Source: Endozoicomonas sp. SCSIO W0465
GTDB taxonomy: Bacteria > Pseudomonadota > Gammaproteobacteria > Pseudomonadales > Endozoicomonadaceae
DNA length: 64,000 nt
Direction: 5' to 3'
NCBI RefSeq assembly: GCF_023716865.1
Contig: NZ_CP092417.1
Location: forward strand, 598,001-662,000
Part shown: piece by piece, positions 8,408-16,935 of the stretch
Layout: the number at the start of each line of letters is the position of its first letter
How positions within the stretch are numbered: position 1 is the first letter of the stretch
Notes under the pieces: generated by a model
Database searches by the model: none
What the model saw: only the letters and a program-made list of their open reading frames with translations
Told to the model about the DNA's origin: nothing
Translations under genes and position numbers: made by a program

Positions 8408-10090
8408 TCATGAATCGGACAAATAGAGTCTGCGATACTCAGGGTTCCAACGCCTGGCTCTGACTCTTGCCTCCAGGGTCGTTTGTTCGCATTTCGGCGC
8501 AAGCCCTTCTTCCTGTGCCCTTCTGGCTACAGCAATCGCTATTTCGCAGGTCACCTGGTGAATACGATTCAATTCAGGCAGAAGAGCCGCTTCCGGATTC
8601 ATAATGGCGGGTGAAGCCATGGCCAGCTTTTCGACCGCAGCATCCAGCATGCCATCGGAGACTCTCTCAGCATTGCTGGCCAGAACACCAAGACCCAGCC
8701 CCGGGAAGATATAGATGTTGTTACATTGAGTAACCGGGTAACGGTTACCATTGTACTCGACCGGATCAAATGGACTGCCAGTAGCAATCAAGGCACGACC
8801 GTTACTCCACTGAATAATGTCCTCTGGCGCTGCTTCAACCTGGCTGATGGGGTTTGACAGAGGGAAAATGATGGGGCGCTCATGGTTCTCAGCCATTTTT
8901 TTAATGACTTCCCGGGTGAACAGCCCCGGCTGGCCAGAAACACCAATAATGGCATCAGGCTTTACCTGGGTAACAACGTCCAGTAATCCGGGATTCTCAT
9001 CGCAACCCCATTGCCGGAGTTCTTCACAACGCTGTCCCAATCGTTGTTGGAACGGCCGCAGGTCTTTCATTTGATTATTCAGCACACCGTAGCGGTCAAC
9101 CATAAATATGCGCTGACGGGCTTCTTCATCAATGAGCCCCCGGCCCACCATCAGGCGGATCAGCTGCTCGGCAATACCGCAACCGGCAGAACCCGCGCCA
9201 AGGAAGGCTATTTTCATGTCTTCAATGGATTTACCTGCGGCTTTGGCTGCTGCCAGCAATGTCGCCGCAGTAACCCCTGCAGTGCCCTGAATATCATCAT
9301 TGAATGAACAGAGCTCATCCCGGTATTTTTCCAGCAGAGGTGTTGCGTGGTTGATGGCAAAATCTTCAAATTGTAACAGCGCTTTTGGCCAACGCCGTTT
9401 CAGTGCACGGATGAAGTCATCGACAAACGCATAGTATTCGTCGTCTGCAATACGTTCATGGCGCCATCCCAGGTAATTAGGGTCGTTCAACAGCTGTCGG
9501 TTATTGGTGCCGCAATCCAGCACGATGGGCAGTGTTTTGTTCGGCGCAATTCCTCCCACAGCACTGTAGAGAGACAGCTTGCCAATACAGATTCCCATAC
9601 CACCAATACCCTGGTCGCCGAGACCCAGAATGCGCTCACCATCGGTGATAACAATGACTTCAATATTGCGCTTAAAGTTGGCCAGCATGGCTGAGATATG
9701 TTCGCGCTGGGGATAGGAAATGTAGATACCTCTTGGTCGACGATAGAGGTCACTGAAGCGCTGGCAGGCCTGCCCTACCACCGGTGTGTAGATGATCGGC
9801 AGCATTTCCTGAAGATGGCGTTGCAGCAGGGCATAAAACAGTGTTTCGTTAGTATCCTGCAATGAGCGCAGGTAGATATGTTTCAGTATCGGCGTAGGCT
9901 TGATTGAGAAGGACTTATAAGCCCGACGACATTGTTCTTCCATCGACTCTACCCTTGGCGGCAGAAGACCATGAAGGTCCAGCTCACTCCGCTCTTCCAT
10001 AGAAAAAGCGGTCCCCTTATTCAACAGGGAGTTTTCCAGTAGCAAACGGCCTGTCAGGCCTGTATGGATGCATTGGTCGTGTTCGCTCAT
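8408..10090 (-). CDS. maeA: NAD-dependent malic enzyme (oxaloacetate-decarboxylating), copy 2
   Basis: Its 560 residues are identical to the copy at 6119-7801, with all catalytic and nucleotide-binding motifs intact and the same ribosome binding site. It is the promoter-proximal copy on the minus strand. Because the upstream DNA is duplicated only to about 128 bp before the ATG, this copy alone keeps the original sequence beyond 10218. Any distal regulatory site therefore acts on it first. The expected effect is doubled gene dosage. Confidence 0.97.
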   Translation of the reverse strand: MSEHDQCIHTGLTGRLLLENSLLNKGTAFSMEERSELDLHGLLPPRVESMEEQCRRAYKSFSIKPTPILKHIYLRSLQDTNETLFYALLQRHLQEMLPIIYTPVVGQACQRFSDLYRRPRGIYISYPQREHISAMLANFKRNIEVIVITDGERILGLGDQGIGGMGICIGKLSLYSAVGGIAPNKTLPIVLDCGTNNRQLLNDPNYLGWRHERIADDEYYAFVDDFIRALKRRWPKALLQFEDFAINHATPLLEKYRDELCSFNDDIQGTAGVTAATLLAAAKAAGKSIEDMKIAFLGAGSAGCGIAEQLIRLMVGRGLIDEEARQRIFMVDRYGVLNNQMKDLRPFQQRLGQRCEELRQWGCDENPGLLDVVTQVKPDAIIGVSGQPGLFTREVIKKMAENHERPIIFPLSNPISQVEAAPEDIIQWSNGRALIATGSPFDPVEYNGNRYPVTQCNNIYIFPGLGLGVLASNAERVSDGMLDAAVEKLAMASPAIMNPEAALLPELNRIHQVTCEIAIAVARRAQEEGLAPKCEQTTLEARVRARRWNPEYRRLYLSDS

Positions 10091-10303
10091 TTTTTTCCTG
10101 TGTTTTTTCAGCCGCTTTTCAGCCGCTTTTCAGCCATTTTGCCAGCAAAAGTGTAATCAGGACTACAGATATAACAGTCAGTGTCCGCAGAGGTACAAAG
10201 GATAATCCTTAGTGCCAGAGCAGAACAAACGGAATAACCGAAAAGTCACACCGATATAACGTCTGAAACAGGTGTACTCAATAGTATTTAAACGATTTCT
10301 CTT

Positions 10304-12376
10304 TTATGAAGTATCATTATTTTGTAGCGCACTCTTCTCTGCAGCTAATAGTACCAAAGCATTTTTGTAATAGCCTTTGAGATTTCCTATCTCTCCAGCA
10401 CTACGTAAGCTGTGCGGTATTTTAGAGGATCTCTTTGGGTCATTTATATTTTGATCACTCAAGATGGACCTGGCGGCCCAGATGACGCCATAAGGGATAT
10501 CACTGCTATTAAAAGTAATTTCTTTGCCGTGATCTTTTGAAAATTGTATAACACTATTTTTCAGTTCCCTGAATCCTGAATTAATTTTTTTTTGATTTTT
10601 TTTGATTTTATCTTTTTTTGCTTTCACCTGTTCCTGATGACTCAGGTTTCCAGTAGGTCTTTTTGTTCTGGGCTTTGCCGCCCGGACAAGCAACTCTTTA
10701 TCATCATTAATTAATCGAGCGGCAAGTAGCAGAATCTGCCCGGTAGTACACTCATTGTTAGTCAGCGGCATGATCCCCATGGCCCGACTCACCTCGGCAC
10801 TTAATTGTACAACGCAAGGATTTGTTCTCTTAACCTCTATATCGGACACAGGTATGGAGTATGACTCCCCTGAAATACGCATTTTTTTCGTTGCAGGGCC
10901 ATCTGAGGTTTCCGAAACCTGGCTGGATGAAGCTGACGTGACTGGAGCTTCTGTCGTTGTCTCTGATGGATCTATTTGAGGTGGATTTACACTGTCATCG
11001 GTTGATACTGCTTTCCGTACTACCGTCTGGCTATTAATTAACTCTCTAAAATCGTCTATTACTTGTCTATATACATCAGCGGTCTGAAGTGATGTGTCCT
11101 GGACTTGAGTTAATCTTTCAATTGTTTGATTTATTGCTACTTCATTTTTTTTCTGCTGCTCTTGATATTGAGACAAGCTTTCTTCAAATGCCCTGGTGCA
11201 TTTGTCGGTGGCTTTTTGTAGCATCTCACCAGTTTTTTCCAGGAATTGTTTATTGGCTTCCTCTAGCTGTTTTTCTATTAAAGGCTTGGCTACATCTTCC
11301 ACTAACTTTACCAGACTGGTTTGCATTGCTGGCATCATTGCTGTCACTAATGATGAAGCCATTTCACCTACCTGTTCCTGAAATCCGGGCATCACAGCGT
11401 TAACAACTTCTGTCGTCTCTCTTCTGAGTTGTTCGCGCAGTATTTCGGGCATCATGGATCTAATAGCATCAGAAAGATCCGTATTGAGCAAAGGTATAAT
11501 GGTGTTAATAAAGGCTTTTGCCATTGCTAGCAATTGTTGTGGCTTTTTTTTTGCAGGGTCTTGGCTATTTGTCGTTGATGCACAACCAATATCATCTATG
11601 GCCGTTCTGACAGACAAAGCCTGTGTTTCCGGTGTACTTAACCCCTGAGCATTGGGTATCGAAGCCAGAAGATGGCTTTGAGGCACTAGCTGCCGGTGCT
11701 GACCATGGGCAATCTGGTGGGATTGATGAATGGCCCTATAGTTAGGAACGTGAGCCAATCGTTGGCTTTCCGAAGATTGATCTATTACTTGTGGATAGGG
11801 AGATGAGGTTGACGGGGTACTATTAGATCGTTTGCATCCTCCGGACAATAAGGGATCCTGACTATCTGAGCGCAGACCTGAAGTTTGTTGTGACGGTGAG
11901 AACAACTGTTGATTTGTTTGCCCGAATTGACTTGTTGAGGGAAACGGTGAATGTTGACTATGTGCAAGCTGAGCTGTCATTAACATTGATGTTGTTTCTT
12001 CGCAGGGCTGATGGCGAAGTGTGCATTGCGGGTTATCTGTAGGCAGTGGGGAGAAAGATGACTCTGGAGATAGTTTGTCCGTCTGAGCGCTAACTGCAGA
12101 AGAGCGATTATGAGGTGAATGCGTGAGCATTTCCCGGCTCAAATTACAGTATAAGGGTTCTGTCAATGTGATCGACCTTTCCTGAATTTGAGTAATAGTC
12201 TGCGGGGCTGGCAACAATGTTTCGGGAGAGCGCAAGCCCGGAACTGATGTATTGTTATAGACATGGGTTTGACTTTCTTTTGTCAATACTGCTCTTTCTT
12301 CTCCTTTCAAGCTTGCAACAGTATAGTGTGCTTGGCCTGCTAATGAAGCCGGGTTGAATGATGATGAGTTGTACAT
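10304..12376 (-). CDS. Hypothetical 690-residue protein, Ser/Gln-rich N-terminus, central coiled coil, basic C-terminal region
   Basis: No family is recognised. Residues 1 to about 290 are low-complexity, rich in Ser, Gln, Thr and His. About 300-460 is helical with heptad-like character (KLVEDVAKPLIEKQLEEANK, ESLSQYQEQQKKNEV) and probably a coiled coil. About 490-520 has PATKKMRISG. About 590-625 is strongly basic (KPRTKRP, VKAKKDKIKKNQKK), and a compact C-terminal region follows. There is no signal peptide or membrane segment. The basic patches resemble nuclear localisation signals, but this is only a resemblance. Lower GC and odd composition compared with maeA suggest transfer or an effector-type protein. 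The ribosome binding site is weak. Confidence 0.7.
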   Translation of the reverse strand: MYNSSSFNPASLAGQAHYTVASLKGEERAVLTKESQTHVYNNTSVPGLRSPETLLPAPQTITQIQERSITLTEPLYCNLSREMLTHSPHNRSSAVSAQTDKLSPESSFSPLPTDNPQCTLRHQPCEETTSMLMTAQLAHSQHSPFPSTSQFGQTNQQLFSPSQQTSGLRSDSQDPLLSGGCKRSNSTPSTSSPYPQVIDQSSESQRLAHVPNYRAIHQSHQIAHGQHRQLVPQSHLLASIPNAQGLSTPETQALSVRTAIDDIGCASTTNSQDPAKKKPQQLLAMAKAFINTIIPLLNTDLSDAIRSMMPEILREQLRRETTEVVNAVMPGFQEQVGEMASSLVTAMMPAMQTSLVKLVEDVAKPLIEKQLEEANKQFLEKTGEMLQKATDKCTRAFEESLSQYQEQQKKNEVAINQTIERLTQVQDTSLQTADVYRQVIDDFRELINSQTVVRKAVSTDDSVNPPQIDPSETTTEAPVTSASSSQVSETSDGPATKKMRISGESYSIPVSDIEVKRTNPCVVQLSAEVSRAMGIMPLTNNECTTGQILLLAARLINDDKELLVRAAKPRTKRPTGNLSHQEQVKAKKDKIKKNQKKINSGFRELKNSVIQFSKDHGKEITFNSSDIPYGVIWAARSILSDQNINDPKRSSKIPHSLRSAGEIGNLKGYYKNALVLLAAEKSALQNNDTS

Positions 12377-12746
12377 GCCATAAGTAACTGTGCTGAAATC
12401 GTATTGATATGAAGACCTTTCGATTAATTATAAGTTCAAAAGGATATTTGAAAGGTAATCAAGGATAAAAATTTTTTTTGGAAAGATATTCAACTTTTTA
12501 TTTTTTACAGTAAATATGTTGGTGGGAATATTTAATGGACAGACAAATGGTTGGGATCTGTCTGAGCTGTTCGATCATCAGAATATTTTTAGCAAGTTCA
12601 GAATACAGAGTTGACAAGGTCGCCCGGACTTTCACTCCAGTACAAGCCAGTCCACCCGAATTCGTCTGTTGGGCAAGGTCTGCAGGAACCAAATTATTGT
12701 CCGTATGTCCAATTAAGTCCATATGTTTTTAATTAAGGTGATAGAC
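12377..12746. other. Intergenic region between divergent genes
   Basis: The first 160 bases are very AT-rich and probably hold the promoter of the leftward 690-residue gene. Two short overlapping frames (64-75 codons) on opposite strands near 12500-12730 have no ribosome binding site and no recognisable product. The kinase promoter should also be here. Confidence 0.5.
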
Positions 12747-13871
12747 ATGAACATTACCCCTGCTAAACCAGCCGATGTGGCTGTTGATCAAACGCCATCA
12801 ACATTGCCAGCTAACGCCTCAGAAGGATCATGTGCCGGTCGTTCGGTGGTCGCCGCACCTGCTGTTGCCTCCCATGTATCCTCTGCCGCCGGGGATGATT
12901 ACTGCCTCTCTGACATGAGGCAAGCCAATCCAACTGAACTCAAGCAACGAGAAACCACCTATTGGGTTGGTGTCGATGGGGGGGGTACTAAAACCGCTGC
13001 GACTATTTTCGGACAAGATGGCAAAGTTCTGGGTCGTGGCAAGTCCGGCTGCTCAAACACCTGCACTGTCGGGGTTGAGGACTCCGCTAAAACGATTATG
13101 ACGGCAGTCCATGAAGCGCTTGCCAAGGCCGATCTGAAAGTAAGTGCCCTGGGCAGTATGTACGCAGGTATTGGCCTGGCCGGTGTCAACCAGGAACCGC
13201 AGCGGAGTCAGATGCAGAATTATAAATTCCCTTTTGCCGGCTTCTACCTGGATACTGACGTCTATTCTGCCTGCCTGGGTGCTTTTGATGGCAAGGATGG
13301 CGCCATCCTGATTCTGGGTACCGGCTCCTGCGGTGGCATTATGAATAATGGAGAGTTAACCACATTAGCTGGCTGGGGGTTCCCGATCTCTGATCAGGCC
13401 AGTGGTGCCCGCCTGGGACTTGCAGCCATTCAATACGCCCTGAAGGCCCATGAAGGCATCAAGGACAAAACGCCACTGAGTGAAGAGATCATGGCAACGC
13501 TGTTTCACAACCGGGCGGAAGACGCAGTTGGCTGGCAACAAAAGGCAAAACCTGCCGACTATGGCAAAGTGGCGGAGCTAATCACCAGGCATTTGAAGCA
13601 AGGGGATGCACTGGCTAAGCAGTTAATGCAGGGAGCTGCAGAAGAGGCAGCTGAGATGATCCGTTGCCTTTTAAAGCGCGGTGCCAGCGGCTGCGCACTG
13701 GTTGGCGGGTTGAGTGGGCACATCAAGCCTTTCCTGCCAGAGGATCTGGCGAGGGTGACGTTCATTCCGGGACCGGACCGGGATGCACTGCATGGTGCCC
13801 TGAAGATGGCTGAGCAGGCATACCTGGAGACGGTAAAAGTTACCCACAACACACCTGCAAGCACTGTGTAA
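12747..13871 (+). CDS. Glucosamine/N-acetylglucosamine kinase-like protein (BadF/BadG/BcrA/BcrD ATPase family)
   Basis: This predicted cytosolic sugar kinase of the ASKHA fold phosphorylates glucosamine or N-acetylglucosamine in chitin or amino-sugar use. The phosphate-1 motif VGVDGGGTKTAATIF starts near residue 70; other conserved parts are SGCSNTCTVG, GIGLAGVN, the LGTGSCGGI loop and GWGFPISDQASGARLG. It ends with ALVGGLSGHIKPFL and GPDRDALHGALKMA. The start at 12747 is chosen for AAGGTG six bases upstream; an in-frame ATG at 12723 lacks one. The first 65 residues are an unusual Ala/Ser-rich extension before the fold. Substrate specificity cannot be told from the sequence. Confidence 0.85.
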   Translation: MNITPAKPADVAVDQTPSTLPANASEGSCAGRSVVAAPAVASHVSSAAGDDYCLSDMRQANPTELKQRETTYWVGVDGGGTKTAATIFGQDGKVLGRGKSGCSNTCTVGVEDSAKTIMTAVHEALAKADLKVSALGSMYAGIGLAGVNQEPQRSQMQNYKFPFAGFYLDTDVYSACLGAFDGKDGAILILGTGSCGGIMNNGELTTLAGWGFPISDQASGARLGLAAIQYALKAHEGIKDKTPLSEEIMATLFHNRAEDAVGWQQKAKPADYGKVAELITRHLKQGDALAKQLMQGAAEEAAEMIRCLLKRGASGCALVGGLSGHIKPFLPEDLARVTFIPGPDRDALHGALKMAEQAYLETVKVTHNTPASTV

Positions 13872-13906
13872 TTGCTATAACCACCACAGATGCCCGGGAT
13901 CGCGAA

Positions 13907-13977
13907 GTAAGGCGGTGTTCAGTCCTCCGTTCGGTGGGGGCTTTGGAAATCAACGGGCATTGTTTCAACCGCCTTAC
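13907..13977. repeat. Inverted repeat in the region 3' of the kinase gene
   Basis: Ten-base arms GTAAGGCGGT (13907-13916) and ACCGCCTTAC (13968-13977) enclose a 51-base loop between two convergent genes. It may act in termination, although no T-run follows. The intervening bases also form an open, Gly/Pro/Phe-rich frame without a start codon, which I do not annotate as a gene. Confidence 0.45.
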
Positions 13978-14060
13978 GGCCATTGGCAAAGCGTTTCGCA
14001 GCCATTTAATGATCCCGTAGCAGTGGCAATGGGTGATTTTGGACTGTGACCCGGCATTTA

Positions 14061-14984
14061 TTAAGCAGGCACTTCACCAGCTACTGTTGTTCGGTACATC
14101 TCACGGCGGAAGCCATTGTAATCATTAAATGCCTGATGGATGCCGAGGCGATTGTCCCAGACCGCAAGTGTATTTCCTTTCCAGCGAAGCCTGCAGGTGA
14201 AGGCGGGTTGCGTAATGTGCTTAATCAGGAAATCGATAATGGGCAGGGCTTCATCCTGTGAAAGTCCTTTAATGCCCGAGGAATAGGTCTGGTCACAGTA
14301 AATGGATTTCTCTCCCGTTCCGGGGTGAGTTCTGACCAGAGGGTGAAAAGCGCCAGCAACTTTGTGGGCAATCGCCTCTGGCAAATTATCCATATCCCTG
14401 GTTGCTGCTATGCGACCCAGGAGAGAGTTGCTGGGGGACATTTCTGTTTGTGCCAGGGTTACAACCTTTTCCATGGACATGTGCACTGACAGTGGCTTAA
14501 TGATCGATCTCATGGTTTCGGACAGCGCATGATAGGCGAGCGCAGAGTTTGCCCAGATAGTGTCACCACCAAAAGGAGGAACGTCGACAGCGTACAGCAT
14601 GGATATAGCAGGCGGCCTGAGTAAAAAGGGTGAGTCTGTGTGCCAGCCAAATCCAAAGACCAGGGGTTCAAAACCATCAGCCTCTCTGATGATGGGTTGT
14701 ACATTCACATGCCCGTTGACGCCTTTTGTATAGGCATCTTCTGCAAAAGGGCCAAAACGTAAACTGAATGCCTCCTGATCACCATGGGTTAAGTGTTGAT
14801 CACGGAAATAGATCATTTTATGCCGAAACAGCGCGTGTTCAATTTCACGAAATTGATGCGCCGTTAAACAGCTTAAATCCACACCTGAGACTTTTGCCCC
14901 CATTGCTGCCGAGAGCGGTGTCACGCTAATGTGCTTATACGCTTTTGCCGAGTTATCAAATATTCCTGTGGGGTGTGTGATCAT
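14061..14984 (-). CDS. TauD/TfdA-family Fe(II)/2-oxoglutarate-dependent dioxygenase
   Basis: The 307 residues match taurine dioxygenase and its relatives, cytosolic enzymes that hydroxylate a sulfonate or similar small substrate and release sulfite or an analogous product. The iron ligands are visible: His and Asp in GWHTDSPF and the distal His in LGIHQAFNDY. The 2-oxoglutarate-binding Arg is in FRREMYRTTV. VSGVDLS near the N-terminus and MIYFRDQHLTHGDQ are also family signatures. No taurine transporter genes (tauABC) are adjacent, so the substrate is uncertain. The gene is convergent with the kinase gene. Confidence 0.85.
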   Translation of the reverse strand: MITHPTGIFDNSAKAYKHISVTPLSAAMGAKVSGVDLSCLTAHQFREIEHALFRHKMIYFRDQHLTHGDQEAFSLRFGPFAEDAYTKGVNGHVNVQPIIREADGFEPLVFGFGWHTDSPFLLRPPAISMLYAVDVPPFGGDTIWANSALAYHALSETMRSIIKPLSVHMSMEKVVTLAQTEMSPSNSLLGRIAATRDMDNLPEAIAHKVAGAFHPLVRTHPGTGEKSIYCDQTYSSGIKGLSQDEALPIIDFLIKHITQPAFTCRLRWKGNTLAVWDNRLGIHQAFNDYNGFRREMYRTTVAGEVPA

Positions 14985-15096
14985 CTGGAAGTGTCCGCCT
15001 GAGAAAAGCCTGATTATAGTTTTGCTCTGATTGGTTGGACATTTAACCGTTGCCAGTTACATATCGTCCTGACATCCGTATAAGGCTAGTCACATC

Positions 15097-15232
15097 TGAT
15101 TCTGGTCTCGTGAACATGAATTCTGGAGTCGTGACCGCGATTCCGGACATCGGCCAAAAATCTTCACGTTCAGCAAGAATCCATGTTCGCGCCTGGCCAG
15201 AATTCGTGTCCACGGTTAGCCAGAATGAACAC
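15097..15232. repeat. Cluster of ~21-23-bp repeats arranged as two inverted halves
   Basis: On the plus strand ATTCTGG/ATTCCGG recurs at 15099, 15120 and 15140 followed by TCGTGA-like blocks. The complementary CCAGAAT or CAAGAAT recurs at about 15174, 15197 and 15220. Three direct copies thus face three inverted copies across a short centre. Such multiple end repeats resemble the termini of IS21-type elements brought together without the transposase genes. This interpretation is inference. The rest of 14985-15299 is AT-rich upstream sequence. Confidence 0.5.
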
Positions 15233-15299
15233 TCTTGTTAGTGATTCTTAAAAAAACATTATTTTTAATTAATGAATCATTAATAATGGAGATATTAAG

Positions 15300-16613
15300 A
15301 TGATTATTAGTTCACAACGGATTGATTCTACTCAAACTGAAAATCTACCCCCATTGCTCCCTGTACAACCGGAAACCAACCATAAGTTTATCGGTCGTGG
15401 TATTTCTACCGTTTCAGTCTCTGGCAATGGACTTGGCGAGCCTGTTGTTCACACTTTTGACAGGAAAGGTCAGCCAGGTTTATCGGCAAAAGAAATATCA
15501 GTTAATGACCCATCTGTCGGTAATATAACAAAAAAAGGTGAGTCCTTTGCAGAGTGTGGTGCAGGTAATAAACTGGCTTCCAGCCCTTTTGTCATCAATC
15601 CTGAGGATGCACCATTTACCAGTGGTCTCACCCTTGATATGTTGACCATGCCACCCGAGCTGGCATCGTTGACAATACGCACAAAGCCCAGTGGATCCCT
15701 TGAAAACCCGACTACAGAGCCTTTTCGAACATTTCCCAGTCAACCATTTGATCTCACTGGCACTATTGCTGAGCGATTTGATCAAGTGGCAAACTGGGAT
15801 GAAGAAAAAAATGATCCAACAACCATCATCGCCGGTGGCGTTGGACACCACTCTTACTCAACCTTATGCCAATTTTTTTTTGAGGACGGTGATACAATGA
15901 CTCCGTCAGACATATTACGATCCTCGTATTATCTGGCACTTAACCGACCAACGATTTCTGCTTCCTATGCCAGCATTGATGTAGACAAACCCAGAATGGG
16001 ATTCTGGTATTCTTTTGGTTATATATATGAAGTACCGTCAAAAAATATTTTTCTTACATCCCCTAAGGATGCCAATGTTCCCATGCTGGGCATGTTGGGC
16101 TTTGGTCGGCGGAATAAGCCTGGTGCGGAGATATTCAGATCCTTATACCGGTCACCCAATCCACTTTCCAGCACTGAAGTTAATGCAATATTTGATGAAG
16201 CAGCAAAAGAATTTAACTACCCAAATTATAAGAGTGTTGAAGCTACTTATAAAGAAGCTGTTTACTGTAAAGCTATTGATAAGCGTGAAGAAGAATTACT
16301 GAAACGTGAAACATTTGGACCAAAATACAATCGTTGTTGTACCCGTGAAGAAATTGGCGAATGGTCGTCTAGAAATGAAATTGCTTTTTATCCCAATGTT
16401 GTTCATGAGGGCAAACTTAGCCAGGCAAAAATTATTGGCATTTTTTTCTGTGCTGATTGTAATTATAAACCAAAACCAGAAGATCCTGATTCTGAAAAAT
16501 GGCCATTGATAATGCAACACATAGCAAAAAAATTACACCTGCCAATTCTGGATCTGCGATTAAGGCATAATTTTTGGCAACAGGACAATATCAAATATAC
16601 AGTGATGAAATGA
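15300..16613 (+). CDS. Hypothetical protein, possibly a mono-ADP-ribosyltransferase-like toxin/effector
   Basis: This 437-residue protein is cytosolic or secreted by an unknown route, with no signal peptide. Residues 1-180 are Ser/Thr/Pro-rich and unstructured-looking. From about 225 the sequence becomes compact. WYSFGYIYEVPSKNIFLTS and, later, SSRNEIAFYPNVV...SQAKIIGIFF recall the strand order of cholera/pertussis-type ADP-ribosyltransferases (a YIYEV strand, then an E-x-x-F loop before a final strand). I cannot place the catalytic Arg or an ExE motif with confidence, so this remains a weak hypothesis. A GGAG ribosome binding site precedes the ATG. A small membrane protein starts one base after its stop codon, suggesting translational coupling. 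Confidence 0.55.
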   Translation: MIISSQRIDSTQTENLPPLLPVQPETNHKFIGRGISTVSVSGNGLGEPVVHTFDRKGQPGLSAKEISVNDPSVGNITKKGESFAECGAGNKLASSPFVINPEDAPFTSGLTLDMLTMPPELASLTIRTKPSGSLENPTTEPFRTFPSQPFDLTGTIAERFDQVANWDEEKNDPTTIIAGGVGHHSYSTLCQFFFEDGDTMTPSDILRSSYYLALNRPTISASYASIDVDKPRMGFWYSFGYIYEVPSKNIFLTSPKDANVPMLGMLGFGRRNKPGAEIFRSLYRSPNPLSSTEVNAIFDEAAKEFNYPNYKSVEATYKEAVYCKAIDKREEELLKRETFGPKYNRCCTREEIGEWSSRNEIAFYPNVVHEGKLSQAKIIGIFFCADCNYKPKPEDPDSEKWPLIMQHIAKKLHLPILDLRLRHNFWQQDNIKYTVMK

Positions 16614-16614
16614 C

Positions 16615-16923
16615 ATGGATCATCTGGGACAACCACTGCCGGGCTGGTGGAGTAACCGGGGTGGCTGGGGTTACCAGCAGAACTTTCAGAGGTTTGGTCA
16701 GTGGTTTATTGATGAATTGAATAGTCATTTCATGGTTTCTGTGGTTTTAGCCCTGGTGGTCTCCGCCTTGTTCACCAGCGTTTTCAGAAGATACTTTTTT
16801 TTCGGGATTTTACAGAAACCTTTTGCAGGAACATCCAGGACGGATATCTACAAGGCTATTATTCAGTGTGGAGAGAAAAAGGGTACTGCGCCAGGTATGG
16901 CGCAGTACGAATCAAAGGCGTGA
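16615..16923 (+). CDS. Small membrane protein coupled to the preceding gene
   Basis: The protein has 102 residues and begins one base after the stop codon of the 437-residue gene, so the two are very likely translated together. The N-terminus is Trp/Gly/Gln-rich (GWWSNRGGWGYQQNFQRFGQWF). One strong hydrophobic segment follows (about 38-68: FMVSVVLALVVSALFT, then FRRYFFFGIL), and a short polar tail ends the protein. No family is recognised. The arrangement suggests a partner, anchor or immunity function for the upstream product, but nothing in the sequence proves it. Confidence 0.6.
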   Translation: MDHLGQPLPGWWSNRGGWGYQQNFQRFGQWFIDELNSHFMVSVVLALVVSALFTSVFRRYFFFGILQKPFAGTSRTDIYKAIIQCGEKKGTAPGMAQYESKA

Positions 16924-16935
16924 CAAAATCAAGAG

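Larger units (their letters stand above)
5641..10218. repeat. Exact 2289-bp tandem duplication carrying the malic enzyme gene
   Basis: Unit 1 is 5641-7929 and unit 2 is 7930-10218. Each starts TGACGCTTGAATCATT and ends CCTTAGTGCCAG. Both contain about 480 bp of 3' non-coding DNA, a complete malic enzyme gene and about 130 bp of upstream DNA with an internal CAGCCGCTTTT tandem motif. The proteins and every stretch of DNA compared by eye are identical. No homology longer than a base or two is visible at the junction, and no IS element flanks the units. It could be a very recent duplication or an assembly artefact. Confidence 0.95.

Noticed and set aside
12498..12732. Two short overlapping frames on opposite strands
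   Set aside because: No ribosome binding site, no conserved motif, and they occupy a promoter region between divergent genes.
13872..14043. Open stretch coding a Gly/Phe/Pro-rich peptide after the kinase gene
   Set aside because: No start codon or ribosome binding site in frame; it overlaps an inverted repeat, so only the repeat was annotated.
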